Positions 43,076 to 52,473 of a stretch of DNA of 64,000 nt are shown here, piece after piece. Position 1 is the first letter of the stretch, and each line of letters opens with the position of its first letter. The translations under genes and the position numbers were made by a program. Under the pieces are notes generated by a model. That model was given only the letters and a program-made list of their open reading frames with translations. It was not told where the DNA came from and ran no database searches. The stretch spans positions 124,001-188,000 of the forward strand of contig OX044358.1 in assembly GCA_943846665.1 (NCBI GenBank). Direction: 5' to 3'. Source of the DNA: Arcticimaribacter sp002477625. GTDB lineage: Bacteria; Bacteroidota; Bacteroidia; Flavobacteriales; Flavobacteriaceae.

Positions 43076-45529
43076 ATGAAACTATATTTTCTTCCCTCTA
43101 GACTCGCCTTGTTGAGTTTATTTTTCCTTACAATCAACCTAACCTTCGCCCAACGTCCTCAAAATTTTAAAAAACTGCTCCTTACTGGAAAAGTAGTTGA
43201 TGTTGAAACCCTAGAACCCCTCGAGTACGCAACCATTACTTTGAGAAATGATCGTCGCCCTGAGATGCTACAAGGGGGAATTACCAAAGCAGACGGTACT
43301 TTCTCTTTTGAAGTATTCCCTGGGAAATATAACATCAGTACAGAATATATTTCCTTTAAAACCGTAACCCAAGAAGGTGTTGTAATTCGTTCCAATAAAG
43401 ACTTGGGTACAATCAATTTAGAAATTGAAGCTTCTGCCCTCGAAGGTGTTGAATTGGTTGGTGAACGAACTACAGTAGAAATTCGTTTAGACAAACGTAT
43501 TTATAATGTGGGGAAAGACATTACCGTTCGCGGGGGAAGTGTTTCAGATGTTTTAGATAACGTGCCTTCGGTTTCTGTAGATGTAGAAGGTATTGTTTCT
43601 TTACGTGGAAATGATAACGTCCGTATTTTGATTAATGGAAAACCATCGGGTCTTGTTGGTTTATCGGGCCCAGAAGGTTTACGTCAAATTCCTGCTGAGT
43701 CGATCGAAAAAGTCGAGGTTGTTACCTCCCCCTCTGCACGATACGATGCAGCAGGAACTGCAGGTATCTTGAATATTATTTTAAAGAAAAACGAATTAGA
43801 CGGTTTCAACGGATCAATCATTTTAAACAGTGGGATTCCAAAAAACTTTAGAGGAAGTGCTTCATTAAACTGGAGAAGCGAAAAAGTAAACATCTTTACT
43901 ACAACTACGGTTGGAGATTCCGAATCTGAAGGAGGTGGGCTTTTTAATAGTGAATATTTTAATGTAACCGATCCTAGTAATTTTTCTAATGAACGTCGTA
44001 ACTACGATCGCGGTCGAAAAAGCTTTTTCACCAATCTCGGTTTAGAATATATTCTCGATGATAAAACATCTCTAACGGTTACTGGCTTTTATAGAAAAAG
44101 CGACAACAACAGTTTAGTGTCAACCTATATCGAGTCGATCAACGCTACTGGAACGTTCAATTCTGAGCGTTTTGAAAATGAAGTGGAATTGGATGAAACT
44201 AGACAATTTACTGCCAATTACACTAAAAAATTCGATGATGAAGGACATGAATTGGTAGCTGAATTTCAATACGAAACCAGTACTGAAGACGAAGATTCTG
44301 ATATCACAAGCGCAATTCCAGAAGAAGTTTTCACTGCAGAATCTCAAAAAAGAATTTTATACCAAGTGGATTATGTTTGGCCAATTGATGAGAACACCCA
44401 GTTTGAGGTTGGATACCGCGGAAACTTCAAAACACAGGTGAACGATTATAATGTAGCTATTCAAGAGAATAATGTATTTGTAAGAAACTCCGATCTTTCA
44501 AACATCTTGGCTTACACAGAAAATGTAAATGCTGCCTATACTCAGTTTGGAAAGAAAATTGACAAGTTTTCATATTTATTAGGGCTTCGAATGGAGCATT
44601 CGAACATCATCATAGACCAACGAACTACCAATGATAAAGTAGAGAAGAATTATGCTGACTGGTTCCCAACGGTCAACCTTTCCTATGAGATGAATGAGAA
44701 AGAAAATGTAACCCTTGGATTCAGCAGAAGAATAAGACGTCCAAGAGCATGGTCCTTAAATCCCTTCCCATCGCGTTCGAGTATTACCTTCTTTAGACAA
44801 GGAAATCCTGATCTTGACCCATCCTACTCCAATACGTTTGATTTGGGCTACCTGAAACGTTGGGAGAAATTTACATTCAATGGATCTGTATATTTCCAAA
44901 AGTCGACCCAAAACATCGAACGCATTACAGAAGAAACAGGGGATTTGATTGAAGTCACCGCAAATGGAAGTACAACATTAGTACCTGCTTTGCGCTCTAT
45001 TTCTGTCAATCTATCGGAAAACAATCGTATTGGTACTGAATTTACGCTTACCTATACGCCCTCGCGAAAAGTTCGGCTAAGCGGAAATTTCAATATTTTC
45101 AACTCCCAAACTATTGGAGATTATGCTGGTAATAATTTTGATGCAGAAATCGTAAGTTGGTTCAGTAGAATCAACGCAAGTGTAAAACTTCCTGGCGGCT
45201 TCGATACCCAATTACGGGCGTTCTACTTTGGCCCAAGAGCCAACGCACAAACGACATCAAAAGGAGTGTTTTCACTCTCGGGGGCAATCAACAAAACCAT
45301 TTTAAAGAAAAAAGGAACCCTTTCATTGCGTGCTAGTGATCTTTTGAATTCTAGAAGAAGAAAAAGCACTACTTCCAGTGAAAACTTTTCAACCTACACC
45401 GAATTTCAGTGGAGAATCCCAACTTATGTTTTGACTTTAACTTATAAAATAAACGAAAGTAAAGCCAGTAAACGCAGACGCTCGGCAACTAACAGAGGCG
45501 GTGAGGGTGGAGAAGGTTTTGACTTTTAA
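43076..45529 (+). CDS. TonB-dependent receptor-like outer membrane beta-barrel protein
   Basis: 817 aa. A signal peptide (residues 1-25, ending LTFA before QRPQ) leads into a carboxypeptidase-like regulatory domain (about 30-115, GKVVDVETLEPLEYATITL), a plug domain (about 125-225, with SVSDVLDNVPSVSVD and SIEKVEVVTSPSARYDAAGTAG-type segments), and a C-terminal barrel that ends in a Gly- and Arg-rich tail. No SusD partner is adjacent, so it belongs to the non-SusC group. The ligand is unknown. A strong terminator follows 21 bases after the stop. Confidence 0.9.
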   Translation: MKLYFLPSRLALLSLFFLTINLTFAQRPQNFKKLLLTGKVVDVETLEPLEYATITLRNDRRPEMLQGGITKADGTFSFEVFPGKYNISTEYISFKTVTQEGVVIRSNKDLGTINLEIEASALEGVELVGERTTVEIRLDKRIYNVGKDITVRGGSVSDVLDNVPSVSVDVEGIVSLRGNDNVRILINGKPSGLVGLSGPEGLRQIPAESIEKVEVVTSPSARYDAAGTAGILNIILKKNELDGFNGSIILNSGIPKNFRGSASLNWRSEKVNIFTTTTVGDSESEGGGLFNSEYFNVTDPSNFSNERRNYDRGRKSFFTNLGLEYILDDKTSLTVTGFYRKSDNNSLVSTYIESINATGTFNSERFENEVELDETRQFTANYTKKFDDEGHELVAEFQYETSTEDEDSDITSAIPEEVFTAESQKRILYQVDYVWPIDENTQFEVGYRGNFKTQVNDYNVAIQENNVFVRNSDLSNILAYTENVNAAYTQFGKKIDKFSYLLGLRMEHSNIIIDQRTTNDKVEKNYADWFPTVNLSYEMNEKENVTLGFSRRIRRPRAWSLNPFPSRSSITFFRQGNPDLDPSYSNTFDLGYLKRWEKFTFNGSVYFQKSTQNIERITEETGDLIEVTANGSTTLVPALRSISVNLSENNRIGTEFTLTYTPSRKVRLSGNFNIFNSQTIGDYAGNNFDAEIVSWFSRINASVKLPGGFDTQLRAFYFGPRANAQTTSKGVFSLSGAINKTILKKKGTLSLRASDLLNSRRRKSTTSSENFSTYTEFQWRIPTYVLTLTYKINESKASKRRRSATNRGGEGGEGFDF

Positions 45530-45549
45530 ATAAAAGGATTTAGTCCATA

Positions 45550-45584
45550 AAAAAACCTCACAATTTAGAATTGTGAGGTTTTTT
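45550..45584. terminator. Bidirectional terminator after the TonB-type barrel gene
   Basis: Perfect 16-bp stem (arms 45550-45565 and 45569-45584; core CCTCACAATT paired with AATTGTGAGG) with a TAG loop and A/T tracts. It separates the plus-strand barrel gene from the small minus-strand gene. Confidence 0.9.
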
Positions 45585-45632
45585 AGTATGATAGAAACCG
45601 AAGAACGGCTAAAAATAGTAAGTAAACTATAT

Positions 45633-45806
45633 TTATTCTTGAAGCTCTGCCTTCTTGGCTTCTTTACGTTCTTTGAACCACTCCAAAAACGAGCCAACTA
45701 GCCAGTAAGGAATCACGAAGGTTAGTAAAAAAATCATCAACCAAAACCCAATGGATAAGATGGTTAAAAAAGATAAAAAACCTAAATATTGATCGAATTC
45801 GAACAT
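45633..45806 (-). CDS. 57-aa predicted membrane protein
   Basis: ATG 45806 to TAA 45633 on the minus strand encodes 57 aa. A short acidic N-terminus (MFEFDQY) is followed by one long or two adjacent hydrophobic segments (about residues 8-40, containing LTILSIGFWLMIFLLTFVIP), then a basic and acidic tail (KERKEAKKAELQE). Codon use is plausible, and the gene is flanked by a terminator positioned to end it. The family is unknown to me. It fills most of the 460-base gap between the barrel gene and fumC. Confidence 0.68.
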   Translation of the reverse strand: MFEFDQYLGFLSFLTILSIGFWLMIFLLTFVIPYWLVGSFLEWFKERKEAKKAELQE

Positions 45807-45931
45807 TGTTGTAAAATTTTAAACAAAATTAAGTTTTTTATAATTCTAATCCCAGTTATCTTTTTATTTTTTTGACCTAAGAGTATAAATTCAACCTGCG
45901 CTTATCTATTTTCAATCCGAGATCTCATCAG

Positions 45932-45962
45932 CTTGCTCTAAAATAAAAATTAAGTATTTTTG
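45932..45962 (+). promoter_or_regulatory. Promoter of fumC
   Basis: CTTG (45932-45935), a 19-base spacer and TATTTTTG (45955-45962) match the Bacteroidota consensus TTTG-N19-TAnnTTTG with one change. The fumC ATG is 27 bases downstream. Confidence 0.7.
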
Positions 45963-45989
45963 CAGAGAACAATTTAAAGCAAACAAATA

Positions 45990-47384
45990 ATGAAATACCG
46001 CATAGAAAAAGACACCTTAGGAGATGTACAGGTACCCGCAGACGTTTATTGGGGCGCTCAAACAGAACGCTCACGATCCAATTTCAAAATTGGTCCTTCA
46101 GCTTCTATGCCGATTGAAATTGTTCAAGGTTTTGCTTACTTAAAAAAATCAGCTGCCTACACCAACCATGAGTTGGGTGTTTTGGATCTAAATAAACGTG
46201 ATTTAATCGCACAAGTATGTGATGAAATTTTAGAAGGGAAACTGGACGATCAGTTTCCTTTGGTGATTTGGCAAACAGGATCGGGAACACAGAGCAACAT
46301 GAACGTCAATGAAGTGATTGCCAATCGTGCTCATGTACTTGCTGGCAACACACTAGGCTCGGGTGATAAAACCCTAGCCCCTAACGATGATGTAAATAAA
46401 TCACAATCGTCTAATGATACGTTCCCTACGGGAATGCACATTGCAGCCTATAAAAAAATTATTGATAATACGATTCCGGGCATTACCCAACTCCGAAATG
46501 CACTCGATGCAAAAGCAAAGGCTTTTAAATCTGTAGTTAAAATTGGGCGTACTCATTTGATGGATGCCACTCCCCTCACCCTAGGTCAAGAATTTTCGGG
46601 CTATGTTTCTCAATTGGATCATGGATTGGCTGCCTTAAATTTCACTTTAAAGCATTTGTCAGAAGTAGCGCTTGGAGGTACTGCAGTAGGAACTGGAATA
46701 AACACGCCTAAGGGCTATTCTGAACTCGTAGCAAAGTACATTGCAGCGTTTACTGAACTCCCCTTTATAACGGCTCATAATAAGTTTGAAGCACTTGCAG
46801 CTCATGATGCAATTGTTGAAACCCACGGAGCCCTTAAACAAATCGCTGTATCGCTAAACAAAATAGCCAATGACATTCGAATGCTGTCTTCTGGCCCGCG
46901 TTCAGGAATTGGAGAAATCATAATTCCAGCTAACGAGCCGGGAAGCTCAATCATGCCCGGAAAAGTAAACCCAACCCAATGCGAAGCAATCACGATGGTA
47001 TGTGCACAGGTTATGGGGAACGATGTAACCATAAGCGTTGCGGGAACTCAAGGACATTATGAATTGAATGTATTCAAACCTGTAATGGCTGCCAACATCA
47101 TACAGTCGGCTCAATTGATCGGTGATGCCTGTGTAAGTTTTACCGTGAATTGTGTTGATGGTATTGAACCCAATCACAAAAGAATAGATGAATTGGTAAA
47201 CAATTCGCTAATGCTTGTAACGGCTTTAAATACCAAAATTGGATATTACAAAGCTGCTGAGATCGCAAATAAAGCCCATGAAGAAGGAACAACACTAAAA
47301 GCATCTGCTCTATCGCTGGGCTATGTGACTTCCGAAGAATTTGACGCTTGGGTAAAACCTGAAGATATGACAGGCGATCACTAG
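45990..47384 (+). CDS. fumC: Fumarate hydratase, class II
   Basis: TCA cycle enzyme converting fumarate to malate; homotetramer without an iron-sulfur cluster. The start KYRIEKDTLGDVQVPADVYWGAQTE-type region, QTGSGTQSNMNVNEV, SSNDTFPT and the superfamily signature GSSIMPGKVNPTQCEA are all present. The 464 aa are normal. It has a good promoter just upstream and is followed four bases after its stop by a GNAT acetyltransferase gene. Confidence 0.97.
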   Translation: MKYRIEKDTLGDVQVPADVYWGAQTERSRSNFKIGPSASMPIEIVQGFAYLKKSAAYTNHELGVLDLNKRDLIAQVCDEILEGKLDDQFPLVIWQTGSGTQSNMNVNEVIANRAHVLAGNTLGSGDKTLAPNDDVNKSQSSNDTFPTGMHIAAYKKIIDNTIPGITQLRNALDAKAKAFKSVVKIGRTHLMDATPLTLGQEFSGYVSQLDHGLAALNFTLKHLSEVALGGTAVGTGINTPKGYSELVAKYIAAFTELPFITAHNKFEALAAHDAIVETHGALKQIAVSLNKIANDIRMLSSGPRSGIGEIIIPANEPGSSIMPGKVNPTQCEAITMVCAQVMGNDVTISVAGTQGHYELNVFKPVMAANIIQSAQLIGDACVSFTVNCVDGIEPNHKRIDELVNNSLMLVTALNTKIGYYKAAEIANKAHEEGTTLKASALSLGYVTSEEFDAWVKPEDMTGDH

Positions 47385-47388
47385 ACCT

Positions 47389-47844
47389 ATGGAAATAATT
47401 CCCTTTGAATCGCGCTATACTCAAGATTTTAAACGGCTTAATGAAGCTTGGCTGGAGCATTATTTTGTGGTTGAGCCCTATGACTCTGAATTACTCGGTC
47501 GCTGTGAAGAAAGAATTATAAAACCCGGTGGCTTTATTTTTTTCGTTCGTATTGATGAGCAAATAGTGGGGACAGCCGCATTCATTTATAAATCATCGGG
47601 AATATATGAATTAGGTAAAATGGCTGTAGATCCTGCTTTTCAAGGACATAAGCTTGGTCAACAATTGATGCAGTATTTGCTTGATTTTGCAAAACAACAG
47701 CAGTGGTCGAAACTTATCCTCTATTCCAATACTGTACTCGAAAATGCAATTTATATTTATCAAAAAGTAGGCTTTAAAATAATTCCATTAGAAAAAAACC
47801 TGCCCTACAATCGTTCGAATATAAAAATGGAGTTGAACCTATAA
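47389..47844 (+). CDS. GNAT family N-acetyltransferase
   Basis: 151 aa with the acetyl-CoA-binding motif AVDPAFQGHKLGQQLMQYL (motif A) and the C-terminal NAIYIYQKVGFKII (motif B). The substrate is unknown; small soluble GNAT enzymes of this type acetylate amino acids, metabolites or protein N-termini. It is co-transcribed with fumC (4-base gap) and ends 20 bases before the convergent clpB stop. Confidence 0.88.
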   Translation: MEIIPFESRYTQDFKRLNEAWLEHYFVVEPYDSELLGRCEERIIKPGGFIFFVRIDEQIVGTAAFIYKSSGIYELGKMAVDPAFQGHKLGQQLMQYLLDFAKQQQWSKLILYSNTVLENAIYIYQKVGFKIIPLEKNLPYNRSNIKMELNL

Positions 47845-47863
47845 AACCACTGAATACAGCCGC

Positions 47864-50449
47864 TTAGCTGTTTATAAAAACAAAGCTTTCATCGTAATAA
47901 TCAGCCTTTATCGTTTTATCCTGTTTTAAAGTTCCAGCTAAAAGTGCTTTAGATAGTGGATTGAGAATAAATTGTTGCAAAACTCTTTTAACGGGTCTTC
48001 CACCGTATTGAGGATCAAATCCCAATACAGCTAAACGTTCAACAGCTTCTTTAGTTGCCTCAAGAGTAATCTCCTGCTTTTTCAAACGTTTTGCAATTTG
48101 TTCTATTTGCAAACGAACAATCTTTTGAATTTCATTTTGAGTCAAAGGAGAAAACAACACAATGTCATCAATTCTATTTAAAAATTCTGGTCGAACTTGT
48201 TTGCGCAGCAAATCCATCACTTCTTCTTTGGCAACTGCTTCTGCATCTTCAAATTTTAAATTTTTCTCAAATGCAGCTTGTATTTCACTGCTCCCCATAT
48301 TACTCGTCATGATGATGATGCTGTTTTTGAAATCTGCTAAGCGCCCTTTGTTGTCTGTTAGTCGTCCTTCATCCAAAACTTGAAGAAGTATATTAAAGGT
48401 GTCGGGATGTGCTTTTTCAATTTCATCTAACAGGATAACGGAATAAAGTTTACGGCGAACCGCTTCGGTCAATTGTCCCCCTTCTTCATACCCTACATAA
48501 CCGGGAGGAGCTCAGACTAAGCGACTCACTGCATGGCGTTCTTGATATTCACTCATATCGATACGGGTGATGTTACTCTCATCATCAAAAAGCACTTCTG
48601 CCAAAGCCTTTGCCAATTGGGTTTTCCCAACCCCTGTCATACCCAAGAAGAGAAAACTCCCGACGGGTCTATTGTGATCTTTTAAGCCTGCACGACTTCT
48701 TCGAATAGCGTCACTAACAGCTGCTACAGCTTTCTCTTGTCCAATCAATCGATGGTGGATGTGGTCTTCTAAATGCAGTAACTTTTCCTTTTCGGTTTGT
48801 ACCATTTTACTTACTGGGATTCCAGTCCATTTGGCTACAATTTCAGCAATATCTTCATAGGTAACCTCTTCTTTTATTAACGGATCACCTTCTTGAAAGC
48901 CGGCTAGAACATCTTCTAATTTCTTTATTTTTTCTTCTGCCTTCTGTAGTTTTCCATAGCGGATTTCTGCAACAGAAGCGTAATCGCCTTCTCGCTCGGC
49001 TCGATCGGCTTGTGATTTTAAGTTCTCAATAGCTACTTTTGATTGTTGCACAGACTCTATTACTTCTTTCTCCTGACTCCACTGGGTAAAGATTGTATTT
49101 CGAGCTTCCCGTAATTCGCTCAATTCTCCGTTGAGTTGTTTGATTTTTCCTTCATCCTGTTCGCGTTTAATAGCAACTAACTCGATTTCAATTTGTCTTA
49201 TTTTTCGATCAAGATTATCTAGTTCTTCTGGTTTTGAATTTATTTCCATACGAAGTTTGGAAGCAGCTTCATCCATCAAATCAATCGCTTTGACTGGTAA
49301 GAAGCGGTTGGTTATGTAACGATCTTAAAGCGATATAGCCCCAATAATCGCCTCATTTTTTATACGCACCTTATGATGTGTTTCGTACTTCTCTTTAATG
49401 CCTCGCAAAATGGATATTGCACTCTCAATATCGGGTTCATCCACCAAAACTTTTTGAAAACGACGCTCCAAAGCTTTATCTTTTTCAAAGTATTTCTGAT
49501 ATTCATCAAGAGTTGTGGCTCCAATAGCTCGTAATTCTCCTCGTGCTAAAGCAGGTTTCAGAATATTTGCAGCATCCATAGCGCCCGCTCCTCCTCCAGC
49601 TCCCACCAGCGTATGGATTTCATCAATAAACAAAACCAAATCTCCATCACTATTGACAACTTCCTTGATAACAGATTTTAAGCGTTCCTCAAATTCCCCT
49701 TTATATTTTGCTCCTGCAATCAAAGCACCCATATCCAGAGCAAAAATCTTTTTACCCTTTAAGTTTTCGGGAACATCACCATCAATAATTCGATGCGCTA
49801 AACCCTCTGCAATTGCCGTTTTTCCTGTTCCGGGTTCTCCAACCAAAATGGGGTTATTCTTTGTGCGTCGACTTAAAATCTGCAACAAACGGCGAATTTC
49901 TTCATCCCTTCCAATTACAGGATCAAGCATCCCACTTTTCGCAAGTTCATTTAAGTTTTTAGCATATTTATTCAATGCATTATACGATTCTTCAGCGGTA
50001 GAAGAAATGACATTTTCTCCTTTTCGAAGTTCTTGTATTATTCCTTTTAAATTTTTCTTGGTAATTCCTTGATCTTTTAGCATGCGCCCCACAGAGCTAT
50101 CCGACTCAAATAGAGCCATAAACAGATGTTCGGTTGCAACAAATTCGTCTTGTTGATCTTTGGCGATTTTAAGCGCATTCATGAGTGTTTGCGAAGCTTT
50201 TTTAGAGATCATTTGTTCTCCGCCTTTTACCTTTGAGAAGCTTTTTAAAACCTTTGTATTAAGCTGTTTGATTAAAGACTCATCTACCTGTAATTTTTTA
50301 AAAATATAAGGCAAAACATTGGTATCAACTTCAAGCATACCCTTAAAAAGATGCTCGTTTTCAATGTGTTGATGTTCGTTTTCAAAAGCATATTGTTGAG
50401 CTGCTTGAACAGATTCTTGTGATTTTAAAGTGAAATTATTAAAATTCAT
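47864..50449 (-). pseudogene. clpB: clpB disaggregase gene interrupted by two in-frame stop codons
   Basis: One continuous 862-codon frame encodes ClpB, the AAA+ disaggregase that works with DnaK. The N domain starts MNFNNFTLKSQE at ATG 50449; NBD1 has Walker A GEPGTGKT and Walker B LFIDEIHTL; NBD2 has GVGKTQLAKAL and LLDEIEKAHPDTF. TAA at 49325-49327 (codon 375) replaces the Ser expected in SLSDRYIT. TGA at 48512-48514 (codon 646) replaces the first Gly of GAPPGYVGYEEGG. No frameshift occurs. Other conserved positions are altered: FLPVKAID for FLPDKAID, GMTGVGKTQ for a PTGVGKTE-type motif, and RRKLYS for RRKPYS. Decay or sequence error are the two explanations. GroEL/DnaK genes are not in view. 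Confidence 0.85.
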
Positions 50450-50608
50450 AGCTTTTTTATTTATCCCATTCATAAGTTATTCCATTATGATTCAGGTGAC
50501 TAGTTGTCTGTTTTTAGGTCAATTTGACATATAAATTATTTTTATCCTTTCAAAAGCCATAGTTTTGACTTGCCCGATTCAAGAGAGCGCGCTCATTATT
50601 TCGAAATC

Positions 50609-51232
50609 ATGAACATTAAAAAACAACCCATACTACTATTTGTTTTGCTACTAATTTGTAGTATGTCATTGCAAGCACAAACAAAAAAAACACTCCCAAA
50701 ATCAACTTTAATAATTCCACCAAAACAGGTCATACGCATCGACTATCCCTATATGAAGGGGTTTACGGTGAAATTATGGAACAAGTCTAAGTTTGACCTT
50801 GGTGTGTCAGCTCGTGCACATCAAACAGATTCTCTTAGTAAAGGTTTTGGGTTGAACAAAGGTTCTTTTGCAACCATACAAGTTGCAGACAAACACTATT
50901 TACAGTTAGAAAATCGTTTTATTGCCCCTCTCAAAGTAGAATATACCCTCTTTAAAACAGGCCCAGGAAAGAAAAAGAAAACAGTTGTAGATCGAAGTGT
51001 GGGATTCTATTTAGTCAACACCACGGCACAAACCCTCCCTATTTTAATTCCCGGAATTATGAACCCGAGATTGACTCCTTTTTCTCAAAGCGGAGTAGAA
51101 TTGCCTTGGGGTCAAAAGATATTTCTAAAAACACCTGGTAAAGATTTACTGCTGCTTACGGTTACAGACACTATTCGCAAAGGAGCTCGAATCGATGTAG
51201 CCGATTTGATTGATGCAGCATTGAATCAGTAA
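50609..51232 (+). CDS. Secreted protein of unknown function
   Basis: 207 aa from ATG 50609. The signal peptide (about residues 1-22, PILLFVLLLICSMSLQA before QTKK) is clear. The mature part is mostly predicted beta structure with repeated KTP/KGF-type segments (VKLWNKSKFDLGVSARAH, VGFYLVNTTAQTLPILIPG), and the end DLIDAALNQ is helical. I do not recognise the family. An upstream TTG would add 13 residues. A TAGTTTTG at 50560-50567 is a candidate -7 element. It lies divergent from clpB and convergent with a broken secreted-protein gene. Confidence 0.78.
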   Translation: MNIKKQPILLFVLLLICSMSLQAQTKKTLPKSTLIIPPKQVIRIDYPYMKGFTVKLWNKSKFDLGVSARAHQTDSLSKGFGLNKGSFATIQVADKHYLQLENRFIAPLKVEYTLFKTGPGKKKKTVVDRSVGFYLVNTTAQTLPILIPGIMNPRLTPFSQSGVELPWGQKIFLKTPGKDLLLLTVTDTIRKGARIDVADLIDAALNQ

Positions 51233-51253
51233 ATTGACTTAAAAATAAGACCT

Positions 51254-51918
51254 CTAGTAACGGCTTACTTTTAGTTGTTTCTTGGTGTAAGCAATTCTTC
51301 TCGACGCTTTTCTCATTATAATATTTACTAAATCATCGGGAGTACTCCCAAGAGTGCCTCGCACTTTTTTATGATAATTAATTAACAACTGTCTATCAGA
51401 GCCATTGTAAATAAACATATTAACTATGGCAGTATTTGTAGTTCCCCAAAAACCAATTAACAGACCTAAAGCAACTGAGGCTCCTTCAGACATGGGTTTA
51501 TTAGTGTTTAAATCTCCCATAATAATAGCATCTACGTCAGAATCTCTGCTAATTCTATAGGAGAATATGTACTTAATTGATCAAATGAAATGGATTGTTT
51601 AGATAAAATTGAATTTGTTAGGGATATGTCCTGAATATTGATTGCTAAAGTTCCCCTTCCTTTTCGTTTTAAAAACCATGAATACATGGATCTTTGGATT
51701 GAATATCCTTCAGACTCTTCAAGTTTTTCAATATCAGATTTCGAAAGTTCTTTCATTTGTTTTGGTCTTAGCTTAACTGAAGCGCTAAAAGGTAAAATTG
51801 CAATTACTTTATGGTCTGCTGCAATTTGGTCAAATTGAGGGTTTTCATATAGGCTTGTTTGTCCATGACTAAGAAAAGAAATAATTAAGGTTACGATTAG
51901 GCAGAGTAGATTTTTCAT
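51254..51918 (-). pseudogene. Secreted protein gene broken by a 1-base frameshift
   Basis: Two overlapping-in-sense frames make one protein. Frame 1 (51532-51918) has a signal peptide (MKNLLCLIVTLIISFLSHG) and reads IAILPFSASVKLRPKQM up to LAEILT then TAG. Frame 2 continues as DVDAIIMGDLNTNKPMSEGAS and ALGLLIGFWGT to the stop at 51254. Restoring one base near 51535-51538 (LAEIL then DVDAII) gives a single protein of about 221 aa. The IAILPF start of the mature part recalls CsgG/LpoB-like folds; that is a guess. Either a real 1-bp deletion or a sequence error. Confidence 0.7.
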
Positions 51919-51994
51919 ATGAATGAGGTTAAGTTATTATTAGTTCTAAAGGTAAAAGCGGTGGCGGATATTCTAAGATGAAAGCAGGTGCTTT

Positions 51995-52378
51995 CTAGGC
52001 ATGCGAATGCAAAGAAATTATATTGCCTTCCGTATCTTCAAAAACTGCCATATAGCCAATCTCTGGGGTTATCTGTGTTTTCTTTTGAACGACCTTCCCT
52101 CCTGCAGCTTCAACCCGATTGAGGATAATGTTGAGGTCGGGGTCTCCATTGAGGTAAACTTTGACTCCGTCTGCATGGGGTCGGTAGTCTTTTCCAGAAA
52201 CAATAGCGCCCGAAATGCCACCTTGTTCTGGATCGGAAGGTAGGATACCCATTTTCTCGGGTCCCAATTCCATTACTTTCATTTCGTAGGCATAAAGGGT
52301 TGAATAAAATGTTTTTGCGCGCTTAAAATCGTGTACTGGGATTTCAAACCAGTTGATTGCGTGTATTGGGTGTTCCAT
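51995..52378 (-). CDS. VOC family protein (glyoxalase/bleomycin resistance fold)
   Basis: 127 aa with the paired beta-alpha-beta-beta-beta units of the vicinal oxygen chelate fold: HAINWFEIPVHDFKRAKTFYSTLYAY at the start (metal ligand His and the usual FY) and EIGYMAVFEDTEGNIISLHS at the end (probable second ligand Glu/His). The substrate is unknown; the group includes dioxygenase- and lyase-like proteins of no fixed role. It lies alone between a broken gene and the ettA terminator, and no neighbour hints at function. Confidence 0.87.
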   Translation of the reverse strand: MEHPIHAINWFEIPVHDFKRAKTFYSTLYAYEMKVMELGPEKMGILPSDPEQGGISGAIVSGKDYRPHADGVKVYLNGDPDLNIILNRVEAAGGKVVQKKTQITPEIGYMAVFEDTEGNIISLHSHA

Positions 52379-52421
52379 GATATAATACGATTTGAGTTAT
52401 CCCAAATATAAAATAAAAAAC

Positions 52422-52444
52422 AAAACCCTCAAATTGAGGGTTTT
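52422..52444 (-). terminator. Terminator of ettA
   Basis: Ten-bp stem AAAACCCTCA and TGAGGGTTTT with a 3-base loop, followed on the minus strand by GTTTTTTATTTT. It lies about 30 bases after the ettA stop. Confidence 0.85.
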
Positions 52445-52473
52445 ATAAAGTGGTCAAAATAGGTTTATTTTAT

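Noticed and set aside
48512..48514. TGA in clpB read as a sense codon (code reassignment or selenocysteine).
   Set aside because: The other lesion is TAA, TGA serves as a normal stop elsewhere (lpxC-fabZ, S9 peptidase), and no selenocysteine element is seen after the codon.
49515..50072. A 185-aa ORF on the plus strand opposite clpB.
   Set aside because: It mirrors conserved ClpB codons, is rich in Ser/Pro/Phe as expected of an antisense frame, and has no family signature.
50518..50528. Palindrome GTCAATTTGAC upstream of clpB as a heat-shock operator.
   Set aside because: An 11-bp AT-rich palindrome occurs by chance often; it does not match a CIRCE or HrcA site and no second copy is seen.
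51254..51918. Two separate small secreted or soluble proteins.
   Set aside because: The signal peptide is only on the first, their sequences join smoothly after one base is restored, and the second has no start context of its own.
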